Notes: a model not told the origin generated them from the sequence alone. A stretch of DNA of 52,998 bases from CAYUET01 sp964443875 (GCA_964443875.1 CAYUET010000018.1:1-52998); one strand, 5' to 3'; positions 7,598 through 15,735 are shown, counted from the first letter of the stretch. Numbers and translations: made by a program.

Positions 7598-9118
7598 TCA
7601 GCCCTTCAGATTAAAAAATCCGAGACGCATCTGATCCAGACGTAAAAAATAAAACTCCAGGGCCGGGTCTGATCCCGGGTTCATGCGAACCAGAATGCTG
7701 TCTTCCTGTGCCGGAAGATTTAAATTTTTATCTTTCATGCTTTCAAATTTAATTTCCAGCAGGCTCCATAAAAATCTTTTAAATTTTGTCCCCTGCCACT
7801 CAAAGCCCGAAAAAGTCTCTTTTTGAAGAATCCGGTTTAAGAGCTCCGCTTTACCTGCAAATTCCATGAGAACAAAACAGAAAACATTCCCGTCTTTTTT
7901 ATTTTTCCCATAGGCCAGAAGTTCACCGTTATAAAAGGAAAGCCCTTTCAGACGGTCAGAAACCGAAACAAACCTCTTCATTCTTTTTTTTCTTTTGGAG
8001 GAGGTATACCGGATCAGGACACGGATAGAATTTTCTTTCTGCAGCAAAAAATAATGAATCCCCTTTTCTATTTCATGGGAAGCCCCTGTACTTAAAACCT
8101 CCTCCATTTCAGAAACTCGCCGTTCAGGATCTTTTTCCGCCATCATGTAAAGATTGTCTTTCTGAAAGTGAACTCTTGAAGGGGGGGAAAAATAAGGAGG
8201 GAATCCTAAAAAATGATTCCATAAAAGCCAGCGGGATACTGCGGTTTTAATAAGGGACTTCTTGTGTGTTCCAAAGGAAAGAATGTAGAGCAGAAAATAA
8301 AAACAGACCTTGAGACTTAAACATATTGAATTTTTAAAATAGACTGGGGCCAGAGTGAAAGGACCTTCCCATTTCTGAAAAAACTGATATTTGGATCTGT
8401 AAAACTGATGTCTGGACCATCCGGGGTTTTTATTGGCCGACGCGCCCTGAAAATGAATGACAGGAATCTGCGGATGGCAGATCACCTTTTTCCCCATGCT
8501 GATTACCTTCCGGCATAAATCCGTTTCCTCCAAAAAAAAGAAATAACGCTCATCAAACCCGCAGCTTGAAACAAAATCTCTGGTGCGTATCAGCATATAG
8601 GCGCCAACGAGACTTTGAACCTCAAGGGGGGTGTCTCGCAAATACCGTTTAGAAGGTGACAGGGAGGGATTCAGAAAAGAACAGATGTCTTTGCCTAAAA
8701 ACTCCTCTTTCAGAGAAGGCCAGGAAGCAAACGAATTCTGAACATTTCCATTCTCATAAGTCAATTTAGGACCGAGGATAGCGCAATCTTTATTCTGCTC
8801 CATATAATTCAGCATCTTTATCAACGTTCCCAAGGGGGTAAGGGTGTCTGAATTGACAAAAAGAAAATATTCGTAATTCAGATCTCTGGATGTCGCAAGA
8901 TTACAGGCTCTGGAAAAACCAAGATTTTCCTGATTTTCAAAAACATCCGCTTTCGGAAACAGACTGCGAAGCGCGGTTGCACTCCCGTCCTTTGAACCGT
9001 TATCCACAACAGTAATATCGGCAGATATCCCCTGCATGTCCGCCATTAAGGAATTTAAACATTGGATGGTTAAATCTTTTGTTTTATAATGAATTATTAT
9101 AATATGCAGCTTTTTCAT
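7598..9118 (-). CDS. GT2 glycosyltransferase fused to a degenerate Kdo/WaaP kinase-like domain
   Basis: 506 residues. Residues 1-300 are a family 2 glycosyltransferase: IIIHYKTKDLTIQCLNSL, VVDNGSKDGS, the DxD-like FVNSDT (88-92) and EETDLCRK near 197, followed by a hydrophobic segment (about 265-282). Residues about 350-506 are not glycosyltransferase. VLIRYTSSKRKKR...GLSFYNGELLAYG resembles the N-lobe of the lipopolysaccharide kinase (Kdo/WaaP/InaA) family, and SILV...FYFLRLDQMRL resembles its C-lobe, but the catalytic HxDxxxxN loop is not recognisable, so this half looks like a pseudokinase. Likely role: surface polysaccharide or glycolipid assembly. First gene of an apparent operon with the radical SAM and lpd genes. 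The kinase assignment is inferred by eye. Confidence 0.78.
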   Translation of the reverse strand: MKKLHIIIIHYKTKDLTIQCLNSLMADMQGISADITVVDNGSKDGSATALRSLFPKADVFENQENLGFSRACNLATSRDLNYEYFLFVNSDTLTPLGTLIKMLNYMEQNKDCAILGPKLTYENGNVQNSFASWPSLKEEFLGKDICSFLNPSLSPSKRYLRDTPLEVQSLVGAYMLIRTRDFVSSCGFDERYFFFLEETDLCRKVISMGKKVICHPQIPVIHFQGASANKNPGWSRHQFYRSKYQFFQKWEGPFTLAPVYFKNSICLSLKVCFYFLLYILSFGTHKKSLIKTAVSRWLLWNHFLGFPPYFSPPSRVHFQKDNLYMMAEKDPERRVSEMEEVLSTGASHEIEKGIHYFLLQKENSIRVLIRYTSSKRKKRMKRFVSVSDRLKGLSFYNGELLAYGKNKKDGNVFCFVLMEFAGKAELLNRILQKETFSGFEWQGTKFKRFLWSLLEIKFESMKDKNLNLPAQEDSILVRMNPGSDPALEFYFLRLDQMRLGFFNLKG

Positions 9119-9177
9119 ATCTCTGAAGTTAAAGAAAAGAGATCATAAAGTAAAATCTTTTCAATAAAACTTTTAAT

Positions 9178-9206
9178 TTGACATACAAGTACTCAATTAC
9201 TAGAAT
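9178..9206 (+). promoter_or_regulatory. Sigma-70-type promoter of superoxide reductase gene
   Basis: TTGACA (9178-9183), a 17-nt spacer, then TAGAAT (9201-9206): perfect -35 and 5/6 -10. Transcription would begin near 9213, giving an unusually long leader of about 155 nt before the ATG at 9370. Confidence 0.75.
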
Positions 9207-9218
9207 TAAGACTAATTC
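9203..9218. promoter_or_regulatory. Inverted repeat overlapping -10/+1 of the superoxide reductase promoter
   Basis: GAATTA-N4-TAATTC is a perfect 6-bp inverted repeat covering the -10 box and the predicted start site. A regulator bound here would block RNA polymerase. Position and symmetry suggest an operator; no regulator gene is adjacent, so the binding protein is unknown. Confidence 0.4.
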
Positions 9219-9237
9219 AGGGGTTGAAGAATTTTAT

Positions 9238-9292
9238 ACCCTGTGTAAGAACCTTTTGAAATGCAGAACGGTTTCTTATCTGTGTGCAGGGT
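9238..9292 (+). other. Stem-loop in the 5' leader of the superoxide reductase mRNA
   Basis: An outer 6-bp stem ACCCUG/CAGGGU (9238-9243 with 9287-9292) encloses a second stem UAAGAACC/GGUUUCUUA (9246-9253 with 9270-9278, one bulged U) and a 16-nt loop. There is no U-tract directly after it, so it is not a simple terminator. It could stabilise the mRNA or act in regulation; no known riboswitch class is recognised. Confidence 0.45.
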
Positions 9293-9369
9293 TTACGTAA
9301 AAAGAAGTTTTCTGATCTTTAAAGTAATAGAGTTGAACAGTTGTACAGAATAATTAAAAAGGAGGGATT

Positions 9370-9810
9370 ATGAAAATTTTTCAATGCACCGTCTGTGGAC
9401 ATATTGAATTCAACGAAGCACCCGAAAAATGCCTTATCTGTCATGCGGATAAAACCGCATTCAAGGAAAATCCTGATGCCATTCAAAAACCCGGACTGGA
9501 AGGCAGAAAAGAAGCGGACAACAAACACATTCCCCAAATTGTCATGGTGAAGGAATGCGGGCTTCTCCCCAATACCGGATGCCTTGATGTTCATGTTAAA
9601 ATTGGAGAAGTGGAACATCCCATGCTTCCCAATCATTATATCCGCAGTATTGACTATTATCTGGATTACCAATTCATTTCCAGGGTATGGCTCTCCCCTG
9701 AAAAATGCCATCCTGCCTGTGCCTTGCATTTAAAAGCGGAAAAAGGGAGGATTACAGTCGTTGAAAACTGTAATATCCACGGAAACTGGATGAGCGAAGC
9801 GGAGATCTAA
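9370..9810 (+). CDS. Superoxide reductase with N-terminal rubredoxin-like domain
   Basis: 146 residues, two domains. A short rubrerythrin-type rubredoxin at the N-terminus has C6xxC9 and C21xxC24. The C-terminal domain is a neelaredoxin/desulfoferrodoxin-type superoxide reductase with all five iron ligands visible: H53 (NKHIP), H83 (VEHPM), H89 (NHYI), C134 and H137 (CNIHGNW). The catalytic Lys52 is kept, but the Glu usual before it is Asn51. The enzyme reduces superoxide to peroxide using rubredoxin electrons, here probably intramolecular. A strong AAGGAGGG precedes the ATG. It is a single-gene unit with its own promoter (9178), structured leader and terminator (9831), as expected of an oxygen-defence gene in an anaerobe. 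Confidence 0.88.
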   Translation: MKIFQCTVCGHIEFNEAPEKCLICHADKTAFKENPDAIQKPGLEGRKEADNKHIPQIVMVKECGLLPNTGCLDVHVKIGEVEHPMLPNHYIRSIDYYLDYQFISRVWLSPEKCHPACALHLKAEKGRITVVENCNIHGNWMSEAEI

Positions 9811-9830
9811 ATTACGCCTGACTCAAAAAC

Positions 9831-9862
9831 AAAAGGGGAATCCGTTAATGGATTCCCCTTTT
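9831..9862 (+). terminator. Rho-independent terminator after superoxide reductase gene
   Basis: A perfect 13-bp stem, AAAAGGGGAATCC with GGATTCCCCTTTT, and a 6-nt loop, followed by a T-rich stretch. It lies 21 nt after the stop codon and separates this gene from the pseudopilin-like gene downstream. Confidence 0.9.
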
Positions 9863-9882
9863 GCATTTTATCATCAATGGCA

Positions 9883-9911
9883 TTGCCCGTGTTCCGGGAA
9901 TATGCTATAAA
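9883..9911 (+). promoter_or_regulatory. Promoter of pseudopilin-like gene, predicted leaderless start
   Basis: TTGCCC (9883-9888), 17-nt spacer, TATAAA (9906-9911). The ATG at 9918 begins only 6 nt after the -10 box, at the expected transcription start, and no Shine-Dalgarno is present. The transcript is probably leaderless. Confidence 0.55.
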
Positions 9912-9917
9912 ATTTTC

Positions 9918-11297
9918 ATGACAACTTTTTCGAGGGAAAAAAACAAAAAAGGCTTTTCACTGATTGAAATTGTCCTGTCCATAGCCATTCTTTCCATTAT
10001 CATTTATTCTGTATTTGTTGTTTTTGATAAAACCATGCAGGTTCTGGATGAAGTCTTTGTCGGGGCGCAGCGCTATGAACAGGTAAAAAAATTCTTTGAT
10101 CAGATCAGCCGGGAACTCTCGTCCGGCCTTGTAGGTGCATCAGAACAGGGGGCCGGTTTTGAAGAGGTTTACACCTTCAAGGGGGGGCCTTACTGGATTG
10201 AATTCGGAACCCCTGTGATTGAGGATCTCTCCATTGAAGATTATATCCGCAAAGGGGTGAACCAGCTGGAATCCTTCCCCACAAAAGTTCATTATTTCGG
10301 GGCGCGAGTCTCGGAATATAATAAGGAAAAGGAGCTCCCGGCCAAACTTTTTGAAACCCATCTCTTCAGAATTATCCCCAAAAGCAATCTCCATACGAAT
10401 CTCTTGTACGGCCTAAAATACAATTCTTCCACACAAACCTACAGTTTGGCTACCCCTTCGGATACGCTTTACCCCGTCCCCTTATGGCTCACTTCCACTC
10501 AGAATCAGAAGGGAGTCCGGAACAAAACAAATATCACTTCCGCAGGCCTTGATCAATACATCCAGCAGATCGATGAAATTCTTGTATGCAGGGCCATCAA
10601 ATTCCGCTATCACTATATTGTCACCACTCTTAACGAGTCTGATGAAGAGGTCAAAACCGAGTATTCCCAGGACTGGTGGGATTCGACTCTTCGTTATCCC
10701 TATGCGGGAACCGGTGCGGATGCCGCGGTCCAAAACTTTGAATCCCTGTATGAGACCCCCACGGAATATTTCAAGCGCGTTGAAGTTGAAAAAAGTCACT
10801 TTTTCCTTTATCCAGGACTCACCTCAAAAAAATTTGACGAATGGGACAAAGAAGTTGCAAGAGAGACAACAGAAAAATATACCTTTGATGAACGCTGGCT
10901 TTATGATAATGAACCCGAAAATTTCAGGGCTTTTGCAAAAAACTATAAAACCCTCAGTCCTTACTATCTCTTCAGTCCCTTATCTGATTTCAAATTCAAT
11001 TCTGGAAACAGAAGTCTTAAAACTGCTAAAACCGGCACAACCGATCCCTGGTTCAATAAACCCCCGGCTTTTATTGATATCACCGTCTATCTGACAGCGC
11101 CTCCTGCCACAGCTCCCACCTATACGGAAAGCGGGGGAAGCATCACGGAATGGTATCCTGAAATAAAAGATGAGCTGACCCGCAGAAAAAAAATATCGGA
11201 AACCTACCGGGGAGAAACCTTTTCAATGACTATCTATATGCGCACACACACCTCATCGGTTTATCATTACCAAAGGGATGTGGTTCAGGAAAACTAA
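9918..11297 (+). CDS. Large orphan pseudopilin-like protein with type IV prepilin leader
   Basis: 459 residues from the ATG at 9918, chosen because MTTFSREKNKKG/FSLIEIVLSIAIL is a classic class III prepilin leader: basic N-terminus, cleavage after Gly, Phe+1 and Glu+5, then a hydrophobic helix. A longer in-frame start at 9861 would lie inside the terminator of the preceding gene. The remaining ~420 residues are a polar exported domain, much larger than usual minor pseudopilins (GspJ-like are 200-250 residues), with no motif I recognise. No other pilus gene adjoins it; the T2SS operon is 30 kb away and could supply the assembly platform. No prepilin peptidase lies in the window. The gene converges on the RelA/SpoT-like gene with a 14-nt gap. 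Confidence 0.8.
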   Translation: MTTFSREKNKKGFSLIEIVLSIAILSIIIYSVFVVFDKTMQVLDEVFVGAQRYEQVKKFFDQISRELSSGLVGASEQGAGFEEVYTFKGGPYWIEFGTPVIEDLSIEDYIRKGVNQLESFPTKVHYFGARVSEYNKEKELPAKLFETHLFRIIPKSNLHTNLLYGLKYNSSTQTYSLATPSDTLYPVPLWLTSTQNQKGVRNKTNITSAGLDQYIQQIDEILVCRAIKFRYHYIVTTLNESDEEVKTEYSQDWWDSTLRYPYAGTGADAAVQNFESLYETPTEYFKRVEVEKSHFFLYPGLTSKKFDEWDKEVARETTEKYTFDERWLYDNEPENFRAFAKNYKTLSPYYLFSPLSDFKFNSGNRSLKTAKTGTTDPWFNKPPAFIDITVYLTAPPATAPTYTESGGSITEWYPEIKDELTRRKKISETYRGETFSMTIYMRTHTSSVYHYQRDVVQEN

Positions 11298-11311
11298 CTT
11301 GAAGAAACGCA

Positions 11312-14300
11312 TCAGGCCGCTGTCTTAAAAAGATAATCCCGGCCAAATGTATTGCGTGCCAGATGAATACATTTAAAAAGAATCTTGGAATAGGATTTAG
11401 AAATTTCCTCCATACGCGAAGGAAATATCTGTTCAGCCAGAAACAAGGCCAGATTTTTCTTCAGCCAGATCAGATTGTCCCTTTCGTTCAAAATCAGTTT
11501 GCAGGAAATGCCGGAATTGCTCGCAGATCTGAAAACAAAGGGGATATTGTATTTTTTAAAAAAACTTTTCAGCAATTGCTCATAATCTTCCGATGTCATG
11601 TTGTATGCGGCCGGAGTTTGGGCATTGAGTCTTTTCAGTTCAAGTTTAAATTCTTTATAGTCCAGATACAATTCCGCATCCAAAGGCGCATCCACTGCTC
11701 CGATGGAAATATCGACTTCTTCTGTTCCAAACAAATTATCCAGTTTTTCAACAACCTGATGATAAACACTTTCACGGGTTTCCCTTTCCCGGACATAAGC
11801 CTTTCTTCCGTCTTCCCCTTCCATGGTCAGAGACGGGATTAAAAGATCAATCTCAATGGCTTCATTGGTTCTGTGAATCCTGGAGGCATATTCAAAAATA
11901 TATCCGAATTCCTTGATCATTTTTAAAATCTTATCTTTTGCCTGATCCTGAATCTGTCCCTTCTGCTGGATAACCAGTTTATGCGTACTGAAGGCATGAT
12001 TGTTAAACAGAAGGATTTCTTCAAGGGTCTGCCGCCTGAAAGCTAGTCTGGGGTACAATTCCGACGTATCGTTTAATCCCAGTTTTTTAACGACATATTC
12101 CAGTCGTGCATTTTTTTCTGCATCCAGATCAAAATCCGTCCCAATGGCTTTTTCAAGGATTTTCTTCCCTGTCAGTTCAGACAAAAGTATTCTTGAAAAA
12201 ATATGAAGATTCTTTTTCCCCCGGTGAAGGCCTTTTTCTGAAGGATAAAGAAAAAAGGAATCCATGTCCTCTTCACTTAAAGAATCCATCTTCATTCCAA
12301 GAGTCTCCTTCATGTAATTCAGGGCAAAATCAAGAAGAAAGGAAGTATTGGCATTAACGGCAAAGGCCAGCAGGAAAATTTCATTCTTATCCTTAAGACG
12401 CAAGGAGCTCTGAATAAAATCATACAAGTCCATTCCTTCCAGCATGGTATTACTGTCTACTATTTTTGAAAATTCCTTTTTAATCTGCTCAAACTCACCC
12501 TGCCTGGGTGAAAGATTCAAAGCTAAAAGCTTTGTCCGGATTTTTTTGGCCTTCTGACTGATCCCTTTAAACTCAAGCGCTGAAAGATCACGGGTAAAAT
12601 CACCGGAACGGATCGAAAGCTGATCTCCGGGGTACAGAGGAGCACTCAAATCCAGCATCGCCGGGGATTCCTGCCTTTCGATTCCGTCAACCTTCAGGGA
12701 GGGATAATTAAGCGTCCTTGAGGAAACCGCATCCGCTGCAACGCTGCCGGCAGGAAGTCTCAAATAATGGAGCTCCCCGTTATACCCCTCGCCATACTGT
12801 CTGACCGTGATATAAATATCCTGGGAAATTTCTTTTGCAAGGAGCTTGAAATCTTCGCGATAGTTTGAAGTCAGGGTAAACTGCAGTCTGTTCAAGATGT
12901 CATTATCTATGCTGAATCCCGTATCCCTGATCTTGTATTTCCAATGGGCAATGCTTCCATGGCGCTGAATGGCGTAGTCCATATTATTCATGACCTGAAT
13001 TTCGGAGCGGTACATTTTCTCATTCTCTATCCAGGAGGCCATGATCTTGGTTTCAATATAGCCGTTTTTATCCAGGGTCTTGTCCTTTTCAATAAAAACC
13101 GCCCTTTTCCCGGAATTCTTCCCCTTATCCTTTGCCACCTCCTGGCCTATCCGGCCACGGATAAGGCTCTTGATGGTATTCTGAATTTCAAAAATAAAGG
13201 ACTGCCCTATTTCCTCTTTTTTATTATTAACCAGCCCCACATGCTGATCCCGAATCAAGGGATGAATATCAAAAACCACCTGAAGCCCCAAAAGATCAAA
13301 AATGGCCTGGCTCTTACCTTTTTCATTGATCCCCGTCCCCATGTTCTCCAGAACTTTTATATAAGCCTCTTTCAATTCCTTTTCTGAATAGCCCCGGATG
13401 ACAAATTTATCCAGCTGGGATTCCAGCTTTTCTTTCAGTGAAAACAAGGTCTTGATCCTCGCATTGATCTTATAGCTGAACACCTTGCCTTCAAGAGCGC
13501 TCTCAACAAGAGGCTTCATATGTTCAAACAGATAAGTCTCCAGTTCATCATACTCTCTTCCATAGACCTTTTTAATAGCTCCTAAAAGGGCATTGCGGCT
13601 TTTTCTGGAAAGAGATGAATCCCGGAAGGAATCCGCAATTCCGGTAAGTCCGAGCCTTTCCGCCAAAGGTGAGTAAACCATGGCCAGCCGGTCTTTTATT
13701 TTCTTGGATTCCTCATCATCCGGAAGCATTCTGGACTTTTCGGCAATATTGAGGAGAGACAGAAGTAAAAGATCCGGATACGCCATTCCATTCAATTCGC
13801 TTATCTGAATCAGGCAGTGGAGAAAATTCTGATAGCTGAAACCGTCGGAACGATGAAGTTCAGGAATAAATTCAAACGCCTCAATCTCTTTGATCTTATC
13901 ATGAATCACCGTAATCGTATTCCAGAGATTTTCAGTCAACAGGGAACTATACCGGTCTTTCTGCATGTCGTACTGGAGGAAAGAAGTTAAGACAAAAGGG
14001 AATTCTGCTTTTTCCTGCAGCATTTTTTTCATCACCTCCTGCGCCCGATCAATCTTCTCCTCATCGGCATATTTCAGAAATTCATTGTAGGCTTTAATGA
14101 CGAGCGTGGATTCCCCTGAATCAAAAGCATTCTGAACCATCTCCTTAAGATAATGGGATTTTTTAACATCAATAGGAACATCTTCGGTCAGACTTTTAAC
14201 GTCCTGGATTCCGAGATCCCTTTCCAGAACAAATCCGGCACCCCATGAAGGATGGTAGGCCACCAGTTTTGCGTCCGGAAGATTCTCCGGATAAAAATAA

Positions 14301-14581
14301 AAACAATCGATTTTCCCCTTATTCTCTGCAAACACCTTGCAAAGCCTGCCCTCTTCGCACAGTCTTTCCAGAAGAGGAACCGGTTTTTCAACAGAGATGC
14401 CTGAAGGGGCCCGTTTGAAAAAAATCAGAATATCCTTTTCCTTCATCCGGTCAGATAAAATATCTTCAAAGAAAGAAGAGGGAGCCATTCCATAAATACA
14501 TGGAATAAAAAGGATAAGCAAAGCAAGCTTCAGGAATGCCTGCAAGGACACAAAATCTGTTTTTTGAAAATATCCCTTCAT
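11312..14581 (-). CDS. Exported/membrane-anchored degenerate RelA/SpoT-like protein with TGS domain
   Basis: 1089 residues from MKGYFQKTDF (14581); GTG/ATG starts at 14608 and 14599 are also in frame. A hydrophobic segment (about 14-30, ending FIPCIYGMA) is a signal peptide or anchor. About 250-320 resembles the end of the SpoT HD domain (MVYSPLAERLGL) without the HD catalytic residues. About 330-550 is synthetase-like: RIKTLFSLKEK (RxK[ST]xxSxxxK kept), IFDLLGLQVVF (Asp kept, Arg lost), NGY kept, EIQV and AHWKYK kept. About 588-660 is a TGS domain; an ACT-like segment (HKLVIQQKG onwards) lies near 890-950. Cytoplasmic RelA/SpoT make or break (p)ppGpp; an exported, partly degenerate version suggests binding or structural use. 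The upstream SBP gene is transcribed the same way. Confidence 0.75.
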   Translation of the reverse strand: MKGYFQKTDFVSLQAFLKLALLILFIPCIYGMAPSSFFEDILSDRMKEKDILIFFKRAPSGISVEKPVPLLERLCEEGRLCKVFAENKGKIDCFYFYPENLPDAKLVAYHPSWGAGFVLERDLGIQDVKSLTEDVPIDVKKSHYLKEMVQNAFDSGESTLVIKAYNEFLKYADEEKIDRAQEVMKKMLQEKAEFPFVLTSFLQYDMQKDRYSSLLTENLWNTITVIHDKIKEIEAFEFIPELHRSDGFSYQNFLHCLIQISELNGMAYPDLLLLSLLNIAEKSRMLPDDEESKKIKDRLAMVYSPLAERLGLTGIADSFRDSSLSRKSRNALLGAIKKVYGREYDELETYLFEHMKPLVESALEGKVFSYKINARIKTLFSLKEKLESQLDKFVIRGYSEKELKEAYIKVLENMGTGINEKGKSQAIFDLLGLQVVFDIHPLIRDQHVGLVNNKKEEIGQSFIFEIQNTIKSLIRGRIGQEVAKDKGKNSGKRAVFIEKDKTLDKNGYIETKIMASWIENEKMYRSEIQVMNNMDYAIQRHGSIAHWKYKIRDTGFSIDNDILNRLQFTLTSNYREDFKLLAKEISQDIYITVRQYGEGYNGELHYLRLPAGSVAADAVSSRTLNYPSLKVDGIERQESPAMLDLSAPLYPGDQLSIRSGDFTRDLSALEFKGISQKAKKIRTKLLALNLSPRQGEFEQIKKEFSKIVDSNTMLEGMDLYDFIQSSLRLKDKNEIFLLAFAVNANTSFLLDFALNYMKETLGMKMDSLSEEDMDSFFLYPSEKGLHRGKKNLHIFSRILLSELTGKKILEKAIGTDFDLDAEKNARLEYVVKKLGLNDTSELYPRLAFRRQTLEEILLFNNHAFSTHKLVIQQKGQIQDQAKDKILKMIKEFGYIFEYASRIHRTNEAIEIDLLIPSLTMEGEDGRKAYVRERETRESVYHQVVEKLDNLFGTEEVDISIGAVDAPLDAELYLDYKEFKLELKRLNAQTPAAYNMTSEDYEQLLKSFFKKYNIPFVFRSASNSGISCKLILNERDNLIWLKKNLALFLAEQIFPSRMEEISKSYSKILFKCIHLARNTFGRDYLFKTAA

Positions 14582-14589
14582 ATTAAAGG

Positions 14590-14618
14590 ATAATACCATG
14601 CAATACACAACAGCGCAA
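14590..14618 (-). promoter_or_regulatory. Promoter of the RelA/SpoT-like gene, near-leaderless start
   Basis: On the minus strand TTGCGC (14618-14613), 17-nt spacer, TATTAT (14595-14590). The ATG of MKGYF at 14581 begins 8 nt after the -10 box and has no Shine-Dalgarno, so the mRNA would be leaderless or almost so. This supports 14581 as the start. Confidence 0.45.
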
Positions 14619-14735
14619 GGGGCCGCCCAAAAAAGCCTTTGCTATTTGCAGACTAAAAAACAGAAAGAATCTCCTCTGGAAATCATTTCAAAAAAAATCC
14701 AACCCCCTGGCGACCATCAAAAAACGCAAGAACCT

Positions 14736-15536
14736 TTAATAAAACCACTTACGGTAAAGTCTGGCATACACTCCGTCAATAGGATCCTCTTTGAATTTCC
14801 GAAGAATATCATCAATTTTCTGCACCAGTTTTTTCTGGTCTTTTTTAACCGCAATACAATATTCCTCATGTGTCAGATTTTTCAAAACCACCTTTATTTT
14901 TTCCCACATGGGCCAGGAAGTAGTCTGAGTGCTTAAAATATCACTGATTACAGCATCCACGTTTCCGTTAATCAGCGCATCCATCAGCTGTTTGGAGGAT
15001 TCAAAGGAAACAAGACGGGCCGAAGTATTATTCTTCGCAAAATATTCACCTGTAGTCGCGGTTTGAACACCTACTTTCTTATCCTGAAGCATCGACAAAT
15101 TAAACTGATCAGGAACTTTCTCCGTCTGCCTGACTATAACGGACTGATAGGAAATGAAATACGGGTGAGTAAACAAAAACTTTTCCTTGCGGTCAGGAGT
15201 CGACGAAATGGATTCTATGACAAGATCCACTTTTTCCCCTTCAAGAAATTCAAAAAAATTATTCACACTAAAAGGAATTTTGACCCATTCGATCTCAACA
15301 CCTAATTCTCTGGCGATTTCCTGAATCAATTCCACTTCAAACCCCACCTCTTTCCCCTCTTGATAAAAGGCAAAAGGGGTCCCTGAAAAATCAATCCCCA
15401 CTTTTAGCAACCTTGATTCTGTAATTCTGCTGAGCCTGTCCGGGGTATTCACGGATGAATCTTTTGAACAGGAAAACATGAAAAAACCAAGCAGCAAAGG
15501 CAGTAAGGAACGTAGTATTACTTTTAATATTCTCAT
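14736..15536 (-). CDS. Amino-acid-binding lipoprotein (SBP family 3)
   Basis: 266 residues. The N-terminus MRILKVILRSLLPLLLGFFMFSC is a lipoprotein signal with the acceptor Cys23. The rest is a family 3 periplasmic binding protein: LLKVGIDFSGTPFAFYQEGKEVGFEVEL, the conserved VDLVIESISSTPDRKEKFLFT, then KKVGVQTATTGEYFA and NGNVDAVISD. Such proteins bind polar amino acids for ABC importers, or serve as sensors. No permease or ATPase gene is nearby, so it is an orphan. It has its own promoter (15569-15597) and a good AAAGGAGAG before the ATG. The RelA/SpoT-like gene lies 128 nt downstream on the same strand, with its own promoter. Confidence 0.88.
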   Translation of the reverse strand: MRILKVILRSLLPLLLGFFMFSCSKDSSVNTPDRLSRITESRLLKVGIDFSGTPFAFYQEGKEVGFEVELIQEIARELGVEIEWVKIPFSVNNFFEFLEGEKVDLVIESISSTPDRKEKFLFTHPYFISYQSVIVRQTEKVPDQFNLSMLQDKKVGVQTATTGEYFAKNNTSARLVSFESSKQLMDALINGNVDAVISDILSTQTTSWPMWEKIKVVLKNLTHEEYCIAVKKDQKKLVQKIDDILRKFKEDPIDGVYARLYRKWFY

Positions 15537-15568
15537 TTTACAGACTCTCCTTTAAAAAATTTCAACTT

Positions 15569-15597
15569 CTTCTAACAGAATTTCTGTCTGTTTTCAA
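15569..15597 (-). promoter_or_regulatory. Promoter of the amino-acid-binding lipoprotein gene
   Basis: On the minus strand TTGAAA (15597-15592), 17-nt spacer, TAGAAG (15574-15569), leaving a leader of about 25 nt with Shine-Dalgarno AAAGGAGAG before the ATG at 15536. Confidence 0.55.
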
Positions 15598-15694
15598 GGG
15601 AGGTTTTATACATGGATACGGAACTGTGTCGTTCTGCTATTCTTTATCAATCTCAAAAATATCTATTTTCGACAGTTTTTCCGACAATTCCTTC

Positions 15695-15723
15695 TTGAAA
15701 GATCTTTATTATTCCTTTATAAC
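15695..15723 (+). promoter_or_regulatory. Promoter of tRNA-Ser
   Basis: TTGAAA (15695-15700), 17-nt spacer, TATAAC (15718-15723); the tRNA begins 12 nt after the -10 box. It may also drive the downstream nucleotidyltransferase-pilZ-smpB run, since no terminator follows the tRNA. Confidence 0.7.
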
Positions 15724-15735
15724 GACCGTATTAAT

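Noticed and set aside
9119..9369. RiPP precursor peptide for the SPASM radical-SAM gene
   Set aside because: No short frame with a ribosome-binding site and Cys/Gly-rich core is seen here; the gap is accounted for by the superoxide reductase promoter and leader.
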